Part shown: positions 1-9,084 of the stretch, one piece after another | How positions within the stretch are numbered: position 1 is the stretch's first letter | How the letters are laid out: every line of letters starts with the position of its first letter | NCBI RefSeq assembly: GCF_017254835.1 | Contig: NZ_JAFKCW010000005.1 | Location: 276,385 to 340,384, forward strand | DNA from: Algoriphagus aestuariicola | Lineage (GTDB): Bacteria; Bacteroidota; Bacteroidia; Cytophagales; Cyclobacteriaceae | Direction: 5' to 3' | Length of the DNA stretch: 64,000 nucleotides | Notes under the pieces: generated by a model | Database searches by the model: none | Seen by the model: the letters and a program-made list of their open reading frames with translations, nothing else | Told to the model about the DNA's origin: nothing | Translations under genes and position numbers: made by a program

Positions 1-66
1 TTTACTGCTAATCATTCTTCCAAATCCCATCCGGGATTTTTGCTCTATGTCTTTTTCCTGATTCAT
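1..66 (-). CDS. Partial N-terminus, possible TonB-dependent receptor (SusC-like)
   Basis: An ATG at 64-66 (minus strand) opens a frame of 22 codons that runs off the window edge without a stop. It begins MNQEKDIEQK and contains GFGRMI. It lies 49 bases downstream of the FecR gene on the same strand. In Bacteroidota, ECF sigma / FecR pairs are usually followed by a SusC-type TonB-dependent receptor, so that is the expected product. The sequence itself is too short to show any receptor domain, so the identification rests on context only. Confidence 0.35.
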   Translation of the reverse strand, partial: MNQEKDIEQKSRMGFGRMISSK

Positions 67-115
67 TAGAACAGGAGTATTTACTTAATCACTGTTGGTC
101 TATTGTTTTGCTGGT

Positions 116-1003
116 TTAGTTTGTTTCAGATTGTTTTATATGGGCTATTGTTACTTTGCTTCCGTTCAAAGTGATCGACGTGCCAAACAGAATTCCGAGG
201 TTTTCTAGTACTACTTCGGGCCGGTCAGAGAGTGGTAGACTCCCGGATACAGCTGTCCCACTTTGTAAGGTGCCTGCATCGTCGAGCGTAAGGTCATAGA
301 TCTCGAGTACGGTCTCCAATACCTTTCCGAGATTTTCATTCTCCATTTTCAGCTTCCTGTCCCTCCAGGAGCTTAGCCTTTCCGGGTTTTCTACTCGGAT
401 CGAATTAAGGTTTTTTCCCCTCGGGTCCATCTTGGCGCATTCACCCGGAGTCATCAGATGTTCGGAGACTCCGTTTTTTCCCTCGTAGCCCAGCAGCACG
501 CTTCCTTCCATCAAGGTGACTTTCTCCACCAGACCGGAGCTTTTCACATTGAATTTGGTCCCGAGTACCGTCACTCCGAGATCACCACCTTCGTTTACTT
601 CAAAGGTGTTTCCCTCTCCATCTTTCCGAATGGAAAAGAATGCTTCACCTTCCAGCCTGACTTTCCGGTCAAAGCCAGAAAGCCTGCTCATCCGGTAGCT
701 CAATGTCGAATTGGAGTTGAGCGTGACTGAGGAGCTATCGGGTAGGGTAAGTTCAAGAATTTCGTCAGCTGTGGTGTGGTAAACCACCTCAATACTGCCG
801 GTCCAGACCCAGATCGAAATTGCTGAAACTAGGACAAGAGAAATAGAGGCGGCAAGCGTGACCTTTTTCCAGATTCTCTTTCTTCTGATCACCTGCCTCT
901 GCCTGATTTCAATTCCCGTCTTGATCGCGTCAAACATTTTTTTCTGTAAAGCGACTTCTTCGCTTTCGTTTAATCCTTCCAAATAGTCCTCGCTGTTTTG
1001 CAT
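116..1003 (-). CDS. FecR-family anti-sigma factor
   Basis: A 295-residue inner-membrane anti-sigma factor that would hold the adjacent ECF sigma factor and release it when an outer-membrane receptor signals. The N-terminal ~48 residues are cytoplasmic and basic (RRKRIWKK). One membrane segment spans about residues 49-67. A periplasmic FecR domain follows (about 75-170, with the conserved-looking LEGEAFFSI), and then a DUF4974-type C-terminal domain (about 218-288). Length and order match the Bacteroidota FecR family. It lies 180 bases downstream of the sigma gene on the same strand, and a possible receptor starts 49 bases after its stop. The regulated substrate cannot be read from the sequence. 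Confidence 0.9.
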   Translation of the reverse strand: MQNSEDYLEGLNESEEVALQKKMFDAIKTGIEIRQRQVIRRKRIWKKVTLAASISLVLVSAISIWVWTGSIEVVYHTTADEILELTLPDSSSVTLNSNSTLSYRMSRLSGFDRKVRLEGEAFFSIRKDGEGNTFEVNEGGDLGVTVLGTKFNVKSSGLVEKVTLMEGSVLLGYEGKNGVSEHLMTPGECAKMDPRGKNLNSIRVENPERLSSWRDRKLKMENENLGKVLETVLEIYDLTLDDAGTLQSGTAVSGSLPLSDRPEVVLENLGILFGTSITLNGSKVTIAHIKQSETN

Positions 1004-1183
1004 GCTTGTTTGGATTTTCGGGGACTAGTTGGGAAATATTAATAGTAGCTGGTCTGTTTTCATTTACTTAGTCAACTGAGAATGTTTTTTCCTCCAGTGC
1101 CAGTTGAAAAAAAGATGGTTTTTTTTTCAAAAGCCGGAAAACGGAGTCTATGAGGTGTTTTTTCTTCTGTGTTTTTAAATTGA

Positions 1184-1783
1184 TTAAAGAAAAAAGAAGA
1201 GGGGATCTTGAAGTAGCGCCATTCCGCTCGCCAATGTCAGCTCTCTCAGGCTGACCCGAAGGTCTTTGATGGCGCGTATTAGGTGCTTCTCGACTGTGCT
1301 TACCGAAATCTCCATGACATCAGCAATTTCACTGTAGCTCAGTCCTTTATTGAATCGAAGTTTGTAAGCCTTTTGCCTTTGGATTGGGAATTTTTTGATA
1401 ATCCCCTTGATGTTCAGTTTTAAATCTTTGAATTGAATCAGCTCCTCTATGGAGATGCTGGTATCTGGACTTTGTGCTTTCAGCGTATCCAAATATTTCT
1501 CCCGGATTGATCTAGATTTGTATTGGTTGATGATCCTGAAGTTGACGGAGCTATGTAGGTAGGACGACAGTGATTCGTAGATGCTGATGGATTTTCGGCG
1601 AACCCAAAGGTCTATAAATACCTCCTGCACGATTCCTTCCACTATCTCGCGCTGGTTGAGTTTCCTCATGCCGAAGTTGAAAAGTTGCTTCCAATACCGA
1701 TTGTAGATTTCCTCAAATGCGGCATCTGAGTCATTCTTGATCCTTTCCAGCAACCTTTTTTCGTAGAGCACTTTCTCGGACAT
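1184..1783 (-). CDS. ECF RNA polymerase sigma factor
   Basis: A 199-residue sigma-70 family protein of the extracytoplasmic-function group. Sigma region 2 lies at about residues 20-90 (FEEIYNRYWKQLFNF, then VQEVFIDLWVRR). Sigma region 4 is a helix-turn-helix at about 128-178 (LSYSEIADVMEISVSTVEKH). This is the layout of the Bacteroidota family-1 ECF factors that control TonB-receptor uptake loci. The downstream FecR gene is the expected partner. The C-terminal tail is unusually hydrophobic (LLQDPLFFFL), which I cannot explain. The upstream 100-150 bases are strongly A/T rich and probably hold the promoter. Confidence 0.93.
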   Translation of the reverse strand: MSEKVLYEKRLLERIKNDSDAAFEEIYNRYWKQLFNFGMRKLNQREIVEGIVQEVFIDLWVRRKSISIYESLSSYLHSSVNFRIINQYKSRSIREKYLDTLKAQSPDTSISIEELIQFKDLKLNIKGIIKKFPIQRQKAYKLRFNKGLSYSEIADVMEISVSTVEKHLIRAIKDLRVSLRELTLASGMALLQDPLFFFL

Positions 1784-2208
1784 AGGAAATCTAGTGTAGT
1801 TGAAGGATTATCGATGCATTGAATTTTTTATAAACAGGGTTATAAATTAGGATCAATTGAATAAAAAAATGTTAAAAAATCAAATTATGGTTTATAAAAA
1901 AGTATAAATGTAAAATATGTATGTAAAAATCGGCTTTCTAGGGTTTTTCAATCGGTTTCGAGTTTTTTGGTTTTTTTTGCCTCCCTAGCTGTGAAGGTGA
2001 GAACGAAAGCTACAATTCTAGCTAAGTGTCGCGCCCAACATAGATCAGGTGGGACCAAGTTCAATATTCCCCGATATTTTGACCAGCGGCATATTCCCGC
2101 CACGCATTTTCTTTAAATTACCTCCGCGCTTCCCAGGCTACCCATATACAGCAGGATAGTCTCGGAGGGCCTTTTTTATAGGTTTAAACCTTGTCCACAC
2201 AGCCCAAA
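1784..2208. other. Divergent intergenic region, A/T-rich
   Basis: About 425 bases separate the sigma gene (minus) from the sugar operon (plus). Bases 1800-1930 are very A/T rich with several T and A runs, as expected for divergent promoters. I see no open frame with coding character, no RNA gene and no strong terminator. Promoter elements cannot be assigned with confidence by eye. Confidence 0.5.
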
Positions 2209-3267
2209 ATGAACCTGTCCGATCCACGCAACTGGAAACATAAACTATCCAATTCCCACCAGCTCGGTGGCATAGAAACATCGGTCATTGACAATGGCTC
2301 CGGTCGGGGAGTAAGGATAGCGTGGGTCAATACGGGAACCGGACTTCGGTATAAGCTGGTACTGGACAGGGGAATGGATATTTTGGATGCATTTCACAAT
2401 CAATACAGCCTTGCTTGGATTTCCCAAGCGGGACTGACGGCTCCGCAGCTTTTTGCCAACAGAGGCATAGATTGGCTGCGAACTTTTGGGGGAGGGCTTC
2501 TAACCACTTGCGGGCTTTCCAATGCAGGGCCTCCAAATGAAGACGAAAATGGCTCCAGAGGACTTCATGGAAACTACTCCAATTCCCCTGCGGAACTTGT
2601 CTCGATCAAGCAGCCGGATATTTTCGCCGGAGATTTTGGTTTCGAGATCGTAGCCAAAGTGCGTGAGACCACGACTTTTGGGCCAAGCTTGGAGATGATT
2701 AGAACTATCTCGGGTAGTATTGGGTCTGCTGAGATCCATATCAATGACCAAGTCATTAACCGTGGCAATTCGCCAGCTCCCCACATGCTCCTCTACCACA
2801 TCAACTGCGGATGGCCGCTGATCGACGACGGAACTCGGATTGTTTGGAAAGGGGAGAAGAAGCCCAAGGCTACCGATGCCAACAATACCGAATTCAACCG
2901 GAAACATGAGTTTACCCGATGTGCGCCGCCGATGGACGAGCATGCCGGCTTTGGCGAGGACGTCGCTTTTATCGATCCTAAAGTAGATGCCAATGAGCAA
3001 GTGGTTTGTGGCTATGCCAACGATGGATTGGGGTTGGCCCTTAGAATCAGCTTTTCCAAAGCCCAATTGCCATGGCTGATCAACTGGCAGCACTGGGGAA
3101 AAAATGAATACGTGACAGCCCTGGAACCTGCCACCCATCCGCCTATAGGTCAAGCCGCAGCTCGGGAAAATGGAACGCTTATTTTGTTGGAACCCGGAGA
3201 AAGTCGAACCTACGATCTTAGGATGGAGGTACTAACCGGAGAGGAAGTTGGGAATTTTAAAAAGTAA
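2209..3267 (+). CDS. DUF4432 aldose-1-epimerase-like protein
   Basis: A cytoplasmic beta-sandwich protein of the galactose-mutarotase-like fold, DUF4432 family. The start is taken at the ATG at 2209 (352 residues); a TTG at 2191 in the same frame would add six residues. Features fitting the family are LDRGMDI near the N-terminus, the histidine-containing GLHGNYS, and MLLYHINCGWPLI, the usual place of a second active-site histidine. The C-terminus carries an LLEPGESRTYDLR strand. No signal peptide is present. It is the first gene of a four-gene plus-strand operon with a cupin isomerase, a TIM-barrel isomerase and a dehydrogenase. It probably interconverts anomers or epimers of that pathway's sugar. 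The substrate is unknown. Confidence 0.82.
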   Translation: MNLSDPRNWKHKLSNSHQLGGIETSVIDNGSGRGVRIAWVNTGTGLRYKLVLDRGMDILDAFHNQYSLAWISQAGLTAPQLFANRGIDWLRTFGGGLLTTCGLSNAGPPNEDENGSRGLHGNYSNSPAELVSIKQPDIFAGDFGFEIVAKVRETTTFGPSLEMIRTISGSIGSAEIHINDQVINRGNSPAPHMLLYHINCGWPLIDDGTRIVWKGEKKPKATDANNTEFNRKHEFTRCAPPMDEHAGFGEDVAFIDPKVDANEQVVCGYANDGLGLALRISFSKAQLPWLINWQHWGKNEYVTALEPATHPPIGQAAARENGTLILLEPGESRTYDLRMEVLTGEEVGNFKK

Positions 3268-3331
3268 CAGTCGAACATCAGAATTTTGGAAATCAAATAA
3301 CGAATAAGCAATAACCTAATTACCAATAACC

Positions 3332-4540
3332 ATGAGTTTAGCCAAAAAAGCCCTAGAGCAGGGCGAAGGAATATTGAGACTGACGCCTACTTGGGTGCCG
3401 AGGTCTTTTTGCGTACCGGGGCGACGAATCAAGCTTCATCCCGATGACTATTATGCCCTTGGCGGCATGCGGGGAGGGATTGACGAGCGCTGGTTTTCCT
3501 CTACCACTCCAGCCGAAAACGGTCCCCTCACTTCCAAGAACGAAGGCTTGTCCCACATCGCTTACGAAGAAGGCGGCAAGACGGAGCTCTTTCTTCTAAA
3601 GGATGCCATTGCCGAATTGGGTGGTGAAATCATTGGTTCCAGGCTTTGGGATAAGTACAAATCCTGGCCCATGTACTCCAAGTTTTTTGACAACATGGGG
3701 CCTTTACCCCACCACATCCACCCGAGCGATGAATTCGGTAAGCTAACCGGGCAAAACGGAAAGCCTGAAGCCTACTATTTCCCGCCGCAGGTGAACAATC
3801 ATGGTGGCGATTTCCCTTATACTTTTTTTGGCATCGCGCCAGGCACGAGCAAAGAGACCATTCTCCAGTGTTTGAAGGATTTCAAAAAGGGCGACAACAA
3901 GATCACCAACTATTCCCAAGCCTTTAGACTTCAGCCGGGAACGGGCTGGGACGTTCCTCCGGGCATGCTCCATGCGCCGGGTTCGCTGTGCACCTATGAA
4001 CCACAAAAGGCTTCCGATATCTTCGCGATGTACCAGTCTCTGGTCAACGAGGCGATTATTCCCGAGGAATTGCTTTGGAATGCTACCCCAAAAGATCGAT
4101 GGGGTGACTTCGATCTGCTCGTGGAGATGATCGATTGGGATCTCAACGTCAATCCAAATCTGATGGACAATCACTACATGGAGCCGAGACCGGTAGAGCC
4201 AGTAGAAAAGATGCATGCGGCAGGCTATCACGATGCATGGATCTGCTACCGTTCGCGCGATTATTCGGCGAAGGAACTGACAGTATTCCCAGGGCAAACC
4301 GTCACCATCACCGACGGAGCTTCCTACGGGATGATCATGATGCAGGGACACGGAACCATGGGCGCATGGGATATCGAAACGCCTTCTTTGATCCGATTTG
4401 GACAGCTGACTCACGACGAATATTTCGTTAGTGAAAAGGCAGCCAAAGCAGGTGTGAAGATCACAAATCTCTCCAAGACCGATCCTATCGTGATGTTGAA
4501 GCACTTTGGTCCGGACAACCCGGATTTGGTGATAAAATAA
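3332..4540 (+). CDS. Cupin-type sugar isomerase (mannose-6-phosphate isomerase-like)
   Basis: A 402-residue protein resembling type I phosphomannose isomerases. The metal site is visible: GPLPHHIHPSDE at about 123-134 gives H127, H128 and H130, E146 follows in KPEAYY, and H214 lies in PPGMLHAPGS. The second half looks like a further cupin barrel (about 290-390). No signal peptide is present, so it is cytoplasmic. It lies 64 bases after the DUF4432 gene and is followed by a TIM-barrel gene, so it is likely an aldose-ketose isomerase acting on the operon's own sugar and not on mannose-6-phosphate. That substrate shift is inference. The ATG at 3332 is preceded by CAATAACC. Confidence 0.8.
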   Translation: MSLAKKALEQGEGILRLTPTWVPRSFCVPGRRIKLHPDDYYALGGMRGGIDERWFSSTTPAENGPLTSKNEGLSHIAYEEGGKTELFLLKDAIAELGGEIIGSRLWDKYKSWPMYSKFFDNMGPLPHHIHPSDEFGKLTGQNGKPEAYYFPPQVNNHGGDFPYTFFGIAPGTSKETILQCLKDFKKGDNKITNYSQAFRLQPGTGWDVPPGMLHAPGSLCTYEPQKASDIFAMYQSLVNEAIIPEELLWNATPKDRWGDFDLLVEMIDWDLNVNPNLMDNHYMEPRPVEPVEKMHAAGYHDAWICYRSRDYSAKELTVFPGQTVTITDGASYGMIMMQGHGTMGAWDIETPSLIRFGQLTHDEYFVSEKAAKAGVKITNLSKTDPIVMLKHFGPDNPDLVIK

Positions 4541-4542
4541 TC

Positions 4543-4588
4543 GTCAACAGTCCACAGTCGACCGAAATGCGGTGGACTGACCGTTGAC
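4543..4588 (+). other. Intra-operon hairpin
   Basis: Two split inverted arms are visible directly after the cupin gene: GTCAAC (4543-4548) and GTCCAC (4550-4555) pair with GTGGAC (4572-4577) and GTTGAC (4583-4588), with a five-base bulge on the right arm. No T-run follows, so it is unlikely to be a strong terminator. It may set transcript stability or partial attenuation between the second and third operon genes. Confidence 0.45.
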
Positions 4589-4590
4589 AA

Positions 4591-4614
4591 CCCTTCGACT
4601 TCGCTCAGGTGACA
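4591..4614. repeat. Dispersed TTCGACTTCGCTCAGG repeat, copy 1
   Basis: The word CGACTTCGCTCAGG followed by GTGACA occurs here (inside 4591-4614) and again at 62184-62204, in both cases in intergenic hairpin regions. This type of short word recurs in many Bacteroidota intergenic regions, as far as I know. Its function is unknown. Confidence 0.6.
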
Positions 4615-4655
4615 TATCAATAGCTAATAACCCTATAACTTAATAACCTGTAACA

Positions 4656-5678
4656 ATGAACAACTTCCCAAAACTCCATAATGCCACTTGGCCGGGACTG
4701 GTCGGAAAAGGCCCCGACTCCGAGCCGGTGATTCCATTTGATTCCTTGCTGGAGATGACCGCCGCCGCCGAGGTGGATGGCGTCAAGTTTGACGGCATAG
4801 ATGTGGGGCTCTTGGAGCCGCATTTTGACCTGAACAATCCCGACGAAGCCAAGAAATTGGCCGATAAAGTTTCCAAGCATAACCTCAAAGTTGGATCTTT
4901 GGTAGCCCCGATTTGGGCCGGCTCCGCGATGGGAACTGCCGATCAGCGTAAAACTTTTGTGGAGATGGTGCGCAAATCCTGCGAGTTTGGACAGAAACTG
5001 AAAGAACTTGGCGTCAGAAACTACGGCATCGTACGAATTGATTCCGCTGCTGGAGTATCGGATTGGGCCAAAGATCCCGTGGCCAATACCAAGCTCATTG
5101 CGCAGACTTTCCAAGAGGCGGCGGATGTTGCGGCTGGGTTTGGTGAGAAACTCGCAGCGGAAGGTGAAATCTGCTGGGGAGCCATGCACAGCTGGAAGCA
5201 CATGGTGGAACTGCTGGAAATGGTGGACAGAAAGAATGTAGGTTTCCAAGCCGACATGTCCCACACCTTCCTTTATACCATGGGTTACAATGCGCCTGAA
5301 CATAGAATCCTTCCGGAGGGAGCTGACTTGAAAGACCGTGAGGCAGTCAAGGCCGCTTTGAAAACCGTTACCGACGCACTTCGTCCATGGACGATCGACT
5401 TCCACGTGGCTCAAAATGATGGTTCTGTCTTCGGCTCAGGGTCACACGACAAGACCGGACGCCACTGTCAAGCTACTGATCCGAATGGGGTTTTGGATAT
5501 CGCACATGACGCAGGATACTGGCTGAGAGACGAAAATGGTCAACTGACCAAAGCCTTCCAGCATATCTGTTGGGATGGCTGTATGTTCCCCAACCAAGTA
5601 ATGAACAACCAGCAAACTTGGAACGACATTTTGGCCGCTATGATCAAGGTGCGTGAAGCGCATGGCTGGAAAGGCTGA
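4656..5678 (+). CDS. TIM-barrel sugar phosphate isomerase/epimerase family protein
   Basis: A 340-residue cytoplasmic protein of the xylose-isomerase-like TIM-barrel family (AP endonuclease family 2). Barrel-strand motifs likely to carry metal or substrate ligands are [15 protein letters not shown] near the start, [14 protein letters not shown] in the middle, [10 protein letters not shown], then [13 protein letters not shown] and [13 protein letters not shown]. No export signal is seen. It is third in the operon and precedes the Gfo/Idh/MocA dehydrogenase, a pairing common in pathways where a keto-sugar is made and then isomerised or cleaved. It could act as an isomerase, an epimerase or a lyase; the sequence does not decide. 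The start at 4656 follows an A/T-rich leader of the TAATAACCTGTAACA type. Confidence 0.82.
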   Translation: MNNFPKLHNATWPGLVGKGPDSEPVIPFDSLLEMTAAAEVDGVKFDGIDVGLLEPHFDLNNPDEAKKLADKVSKHNLKVGSLVAPIWAGSAMGTADQRKTFVEMVRKSCEFGQKLKELGVRNYGIVRIDSAAGVSDWAKDPVANTKLIAQTFQEAADVAAGFGEKLAAEGEICWGAMHSWKHMVELLEMVDRKNVGFQADMSHTFLYTMGYNAPEHRILPEGADLKDREAVKAALKTVTDALRPWTIDFHVAQNDGSVFGSGSHDKTGRHCQATDPNGVLDIAHDAGYWLRDENGQLTKAFQHICWDGCMFPNQVMNNQQTWNDILAAMIKVREAHGWKG

Positions 5679-5832
5679 TTTACGATTTAAGAAAGACGAT
5701 TTACGAGCGGAAAATGAAGTGTTAATGTTTAAGATAGAGAGGTACTGTTGAAGTTCTGAAACCTTTCTACATTCCCGCATTGCCACTTTTCAACTCAATT
5801 TTCCAACCTTCCAAATTTAAAATTTTCCAATT

Positions 5833-6999
5833 ATGGCTAATAAAAAACTAATTCGAATCGGACTCATCGGCACAGGGCTGATGGGCCGCATCCATACCAA
5901 CGGCTACAAGCGTTTGGCCGACTTTTTCCCTGAATACGAATACAACCCGGTCTTGCAAGCCTGCTGCTCCAGAAAAGCGGAGCGCGCCCAGGCCTTCGCT
6001 GACCAGTGGGGATACAACTCCATCGAGACCGATTGGCGTAAAATCATCGAGCGGGACGACATTGACGCGGTGGATATTTGTACTCCAAATGACTCGCATG
6101 CGGAGATTGCTATCGCTGCTGCCAAAGCAGGCAAGATGATCCTTTGCGAAAAGCCCCTAGCCCGCACCGTCGCAGAGGCGGAAGGTATGCTCAAAGCAGT
6201 CGAAGAAGCTGGGGTAAAAAACACCGTGTGGTATAACTACCGTCGCATCCCCGCTGTGACTTTGGCCAAGAACATCGTGGCTTCAGGCAAGCTGGGCAAG
6301 ATTTTCCACTACCGCGCCAACTTCCTCCAGGACTGGACCATCAATCCCGATTTGCCCCAGGGTGGAGATGCGCTCTGGAGATTGGATGTAGATGCCGCAG
6401 GCTCCGGTGTAACTGGGGATTTGCTGGCACACTGTATCGATACCGCTATGTGGATCAATGGGGGCATCAAAGATGTCTCTGCCGTTACGGAGACCTTTGT
6501 GAAGGAGCGTGTCCACCAAGGTACCGGGGAAAAGCAGAAGGTCGGCATCGACGACGCCTGTATTTTCCATTGCCACTTTGATAACGGTTCCTTGGGTCTC
6601 TTTGAAGCGACTCGCTACGCACGGGGACACAAGGCACTTTATACGCTGGAAATCAATGGGGAGCATGCTTCCATCCGTTGGGACTTACATGACCTGACCC
6701 GACTTGAATACTTCGACCATAGCGACGAGGGCAAAGTGCGAGGCTGGAGATCCATTCACGTGACTGACGGTGACCATCCATATATGAACCGCTGGTGGAT
6801 TCCGGGCACCTCTATCGGATATGAACATTCCTTTATCCACCAAGTTTCGGATTTCTTCTTGAGCTTGCAGACTGGCGAGCCTTGCCATCCTACCTTCCGT
6901 GATGCCTTCGAGACCCAAAAAGTTTGCGAAGCGGTCATCGAATCGGCAAACTCCAGAGCCTGGAAAGACACTGGTGTCGAGTGGGTGGAGAAAGTCTGA
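5833..6999 (+). CDS. Gfo/Idh/MocA-family NAD(P)-dependent sugar dehydrogenase
   Basis: A 388-residue oxidoreductase. The N-terminal Rossmann fold has GLIGTGLMG (10-18), and the family motif EKPLA lies at 106-110. The conserved D196-x3-H200 of GDLLAHCID matches the catalytic region. The C-terminal alpha/beta domain follows, with [16 protein letters not shown]. No Tat or Sec signal is present, so it works in the cytoplasm, unlike the exported paralogue at 42552-43871. It is the last gene of the four-gene sugar operon, 154 bases after the TIM-barrel gene, and is followed by a hairpin terminator. It likely oxidises or reduces one hydroxyl of the pathway sugar. The exact position and substrate are unknown. 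Confidence 0.9.
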   Translation: MANKKLIRIGLIGTGLMGRIHTNGYKRLADFFPEYEYNPVLQACCSRKAERAQAFADQWGYNSIETDWRKIIERDDIDAVDICTPNDSHAEIAIAAAKAGKMILCEKPLARTVAEAEGMLKAVEEAGVKNTVWYNYRRIPAVTLAKNIVASGKLGKIFHYRANFLQDWTINPDLPQGGDALWRLDVDAAGSGVTGDLLAHCIDTAMWINGGIKDVSAVTETFVKERVHQGTGEKQKVGIDDACIFHCHFDNGSLGLFEATRYARGHKALYTLEINGEHASIRWDLHDLTRLEYFDHSDEGKVRGWRSIHVTDGDHPYMNRWWIPGTSIGYEHSFIHQVSDFFLSLQTGEPCHPTFRDAFETQKVCEAVIESANSRAWKDTGVEWVEKV

Positions 7000-7050
7000 A
7001 ATGTGAAGTGTGAAAGCTGAATTCTGAAGACTGAAGTTTGAAATCTGAAA

Positions 7051-7080
7051 GAGTCCAAGCCTTCCGGCTTGGACTCTTTA
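7051..7080 (+). terminator. Rho-independent terminator of the sugar operon
   Basis: A perfect 11-bp stem, GAGTCCAAGCC (7051-7061) with GGCTTGGACTC (7066-7076), closes a TTCC loop and is followed by TTTA. It stands 52 bases after the dehydrogenase stop and ends the four-gene operon. Confidence 0.8.
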
Positions 7081-7121
7081 TGTTTAAGTGATTTCTTGGT
7101 GAGTTCGAAACTGAGATTAAG

Positions 7122-7469
7122 ATGAAGTTAAAAGTCGAAATTCTTGTGTTTGTCATGCTTCTAGCCAGTTCCTGCTTGTCCAGTACGTATGATAAGTGCG
7201 CAGAAATCAAAGGAGAAAAGCTCCTTTTCCAAGATTCCATTTCAAGCGGACTGGAGGGTGATAGAGGTATCTACAAGGTTTCCATCCACCTGCGTGGAAT
7301 GGTGGAAAGTGATGTCCAGTTCAACGGTTTGAATCTTCCTGCCGGAAAGATCGATACGGTAATGGACCACGTGGACCAATATGCACCCTATTTCTATTAT
7401 GATTTGGAAAATGGTTCCGGAAAAGAAGTGGATTTAGAAGTATGTGTGATTTTCTACTACTCGCATTAG
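7122..7469 (+). CDS. Small hypothetical lipoprotein
   Basis: 115 residues. The N-terminus is a lipoprotein signal: a charged start, a hydrophobic run and a lipobox ending LASSC, so the mature protein would be lipid-anchored. The rest (about 95 residues) reads as a single beta-rich domain without a family I recognise. It contains VDQYAPYFYYD and ends in a beta-like VCVIFYYSH. It lies just after the operon terminator and is probably transcribed alone. The convergent haemolysin III gene begins its 3' end 71 bases later. No function is assigned. Confidence 0.65.
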   Translation: MKLKVEILVFVMLLASSCLSSTYDKCAEIKGEKLLFQDSISSGLEGDRGIYKVSIHLRGMVESDVQFNGLNLPAGKIDTVMDHVDQYAPYFYYDLENGSGKEVDLEVCVIFYYSH

Positions 7470-7540
7470 CGAGGGCTGGTGTGTTATTTATGCGGGCAGT
7501 TGGGAATATGGTTTGCGACTGCATAAACCACGACTTGGGA

Positions 7541-8179
7541 TCAAATACCAACCAAATGATAAACCGCCACAAAATGACAGGCCGTACCCGCCAGTACGAA
7601 AATATGCCAGATCGTGTGGTAAAAGGGCTTTTGGCTTTGAACATAGAAAAACACCCCGGCGGTATAGGCAAGGCCTCCGGCTCCTACCCAAGCCAAAGTC
7701 TCGAAGTTTATTTTCGCAGCGATGTCGTCTAGGAAGAAGACGGCTAGCCAGCCCATGAGCAGATAGATCGCCACCGACACGACCTTGAACCTGCCGGTAA
7801 AAAATAGCTTGAGCGTGCTTCCGACCAAGACTGAGCCCCAAAGAAAGCCTAGAAAAATAAGGGCAACGTCCGGTGCAAGAACAGCAAACATCATCGGAGT
7901 ATAAGACCCCGCGATAAGGAAATAAATCGAGATATGATCCAGCACCTGCAGTCTGCTTTTGCGCTTCGGATTTTTCGCCAGATGGTATAGGGGTGAAAAT
8001 GTGTACACCATCACTACACCCACACTGAAAACTATCGCGCCAAGCAAGGATTGAGCCACCTGCTTTTCCGCCGCCTGCCAGACCAAAAAGGGTATTGCCA
8101 CCAATGCCGCCAACAGCCCGATGCCGTGGGAAATGGCGTTGGCTAGTTCTTCTTTTTGGGTCTGCAGACGTTTGGCCAT
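7541..8179 (-). CDS. Haemolysin III / YqfA-type membrane protein (PAQR superfamily)
   Basis: 212 residues from the ATG at 8179; a longer frame to 8287 adds sequence that is not conserved-looking. It is a seven-segment membrane protein. It shows the PAQR motifs SPLYH (62-66), LDHIS (near 80-84) and a C-terminal HTIWHIFVLAGTACHF, whose histidines with the first motif usually form a metal site. The first residues ANAISHGIG are also typical. Family members are inner-membrane proteins proposed to act as hydrolases or to tune membrane fluidity; haemolysis is not a safe inference. It lies 127 bases downstream of the lipocalin gene on the same strand. Confidence 0.88.
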   Translation of the reverse strand: MAKRLQTQKEELANAISHGIGLLAALVAIPFLVWQAAEKQVAQSLLGAIVFSVGVVMVYTFSPLYHLAKNPKRKSRLQVLDHISIYFLIAGSYTPMMFAVLAPDVALIFLGFLWGSVLVGSTLKLFFTGRFKVVSVAIYLLMGWLAVFFLDDIAAKINFETLAWVGAGGLAYTAGVFFYVQSQKPFYHTIWHIFVLAGTACHFVAVYHLVGI

Positions 8180-8306
8180 GGGTTGGAATCGCTCCCCGAA
8201 GCTAAGGAAAATCGAGGTGTCTTGGCTTGGGCCTTGTCGGAATTGAGTGATTCCATGGGAGGGCCTTCGTTGGAAACGCAATCCCAAGTACCGCGAAGAA
8301 AGGTCA

Positions 8307-8843
8307 CTACTTCTGCGCTGTATGCTCTACCCACAAAAGCCGATCTGTGTCATAGCCTACGGTTTTGGCAATTTGCAAGTATTCTTCCTTCACGTCCTGA
8401 GGGATAGTGGTGTCTCTGGACAGAATCCAAAGGTAGTCGAGACTCTCCCCGGCTACCAGAGCATAGCGGTAATCCTCGTCGAGAGCGATGACGTTGTACC
8501 CGGAGTAGAAGGGTCCAAAGAAGGAGACTTTCAGTCTTGCTACACTATCTGAGTCCACAAACTTGGCCGTGCCCTTCGCTTGCTCCCATTCATCTTTTTT
8601 GGTGTTGTATCCCTGGTTTAGGACTTGGATGGAGCCATCATCGTTCATGGAATATTCCGCAGTCGTATTGTTGAGGTTTTTCTCAAACTTGAAGTCTATG
8701 CGTGCAATCTCATACCACTTGCCTAGATATTTTTTGGAATCAAAGGGGCTGACTGCTGTCGCTCCCTCTGGGATTCCGGGGGTGCAGGATAACAGTATTA
8801 GCAGAAGGGTGGAGATGGAAAGATAAAAGCTTGGCTTCTTCAT
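8307..8843 (-). CDS. blc: Outer-membrane lipocalin (Blc-like lipoprotein)
   Basis: 178 residues with a lipoprotein signal ending LLSC (C20). The lipocalin signature GKWYEIARID (41-50) opens the barrel, and YSGYNVIALDEDYRYALV near the centre with YLWILSRD forms the usual second and third motifs. Length matches the Blc family. Blc proteins bind lysophospholipids or fatty acids at the outer membrane and are often stress induced. It is upstream of the haemolysin III gene on the same strand, which suggests a membrane-lipid connection between them. The gene symbol is by family resemblance. Confidence 0.88.
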   Translation of the reverse strand: MKKPSFYLSISTLLLILLSCTPGIPEGATAVSPFDSKKYLGKWYEIARIDFKFEKNLNNTTAEYSMNDDGSIQVLNQGYNTKKDEWEQAKGTAKFVDSDSVARLKVSFFGPFYSGYNVIALDEDYRYALVAGESLDYLWILSRDTTIPQDVKEEYLQIAKTVGYDTDRLLWVEHTAQK

Positions 8844-9084
8844 GCCTGATGTTGGTTTGGTTTGCGCTTCACACCTTACAATCTAAGAGCCAAAATTCGC
8901 TATTTGTACCAAAGCGACAATCCGAGGTTCTTTCAGTCTAAGAATTGGGCCTTTTCCCTGACTTGGGTATCGTCAGCCCCAGCCTGAGTCGGCAATTCCA
9001 CTGGCATGAGGTTAATTAAGCTTGGTTTTTCTGAAAACAGCCTTATAGAATATCAAGAGCTGATTACTAGCGCTGGTTTACATT

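Noticed and set aside
2500-3153. 217-codon minus-strand frame inside the DUF4432 gene
   Set aside because: Shadow frame; the plus-strand protein has family motifs through the whole stretch.
7541-8179. True haemolysin activity
   Set aside because: The PAQR/haemolysin III name is historical; nothing in the sequence or context supports lysis of host cells.
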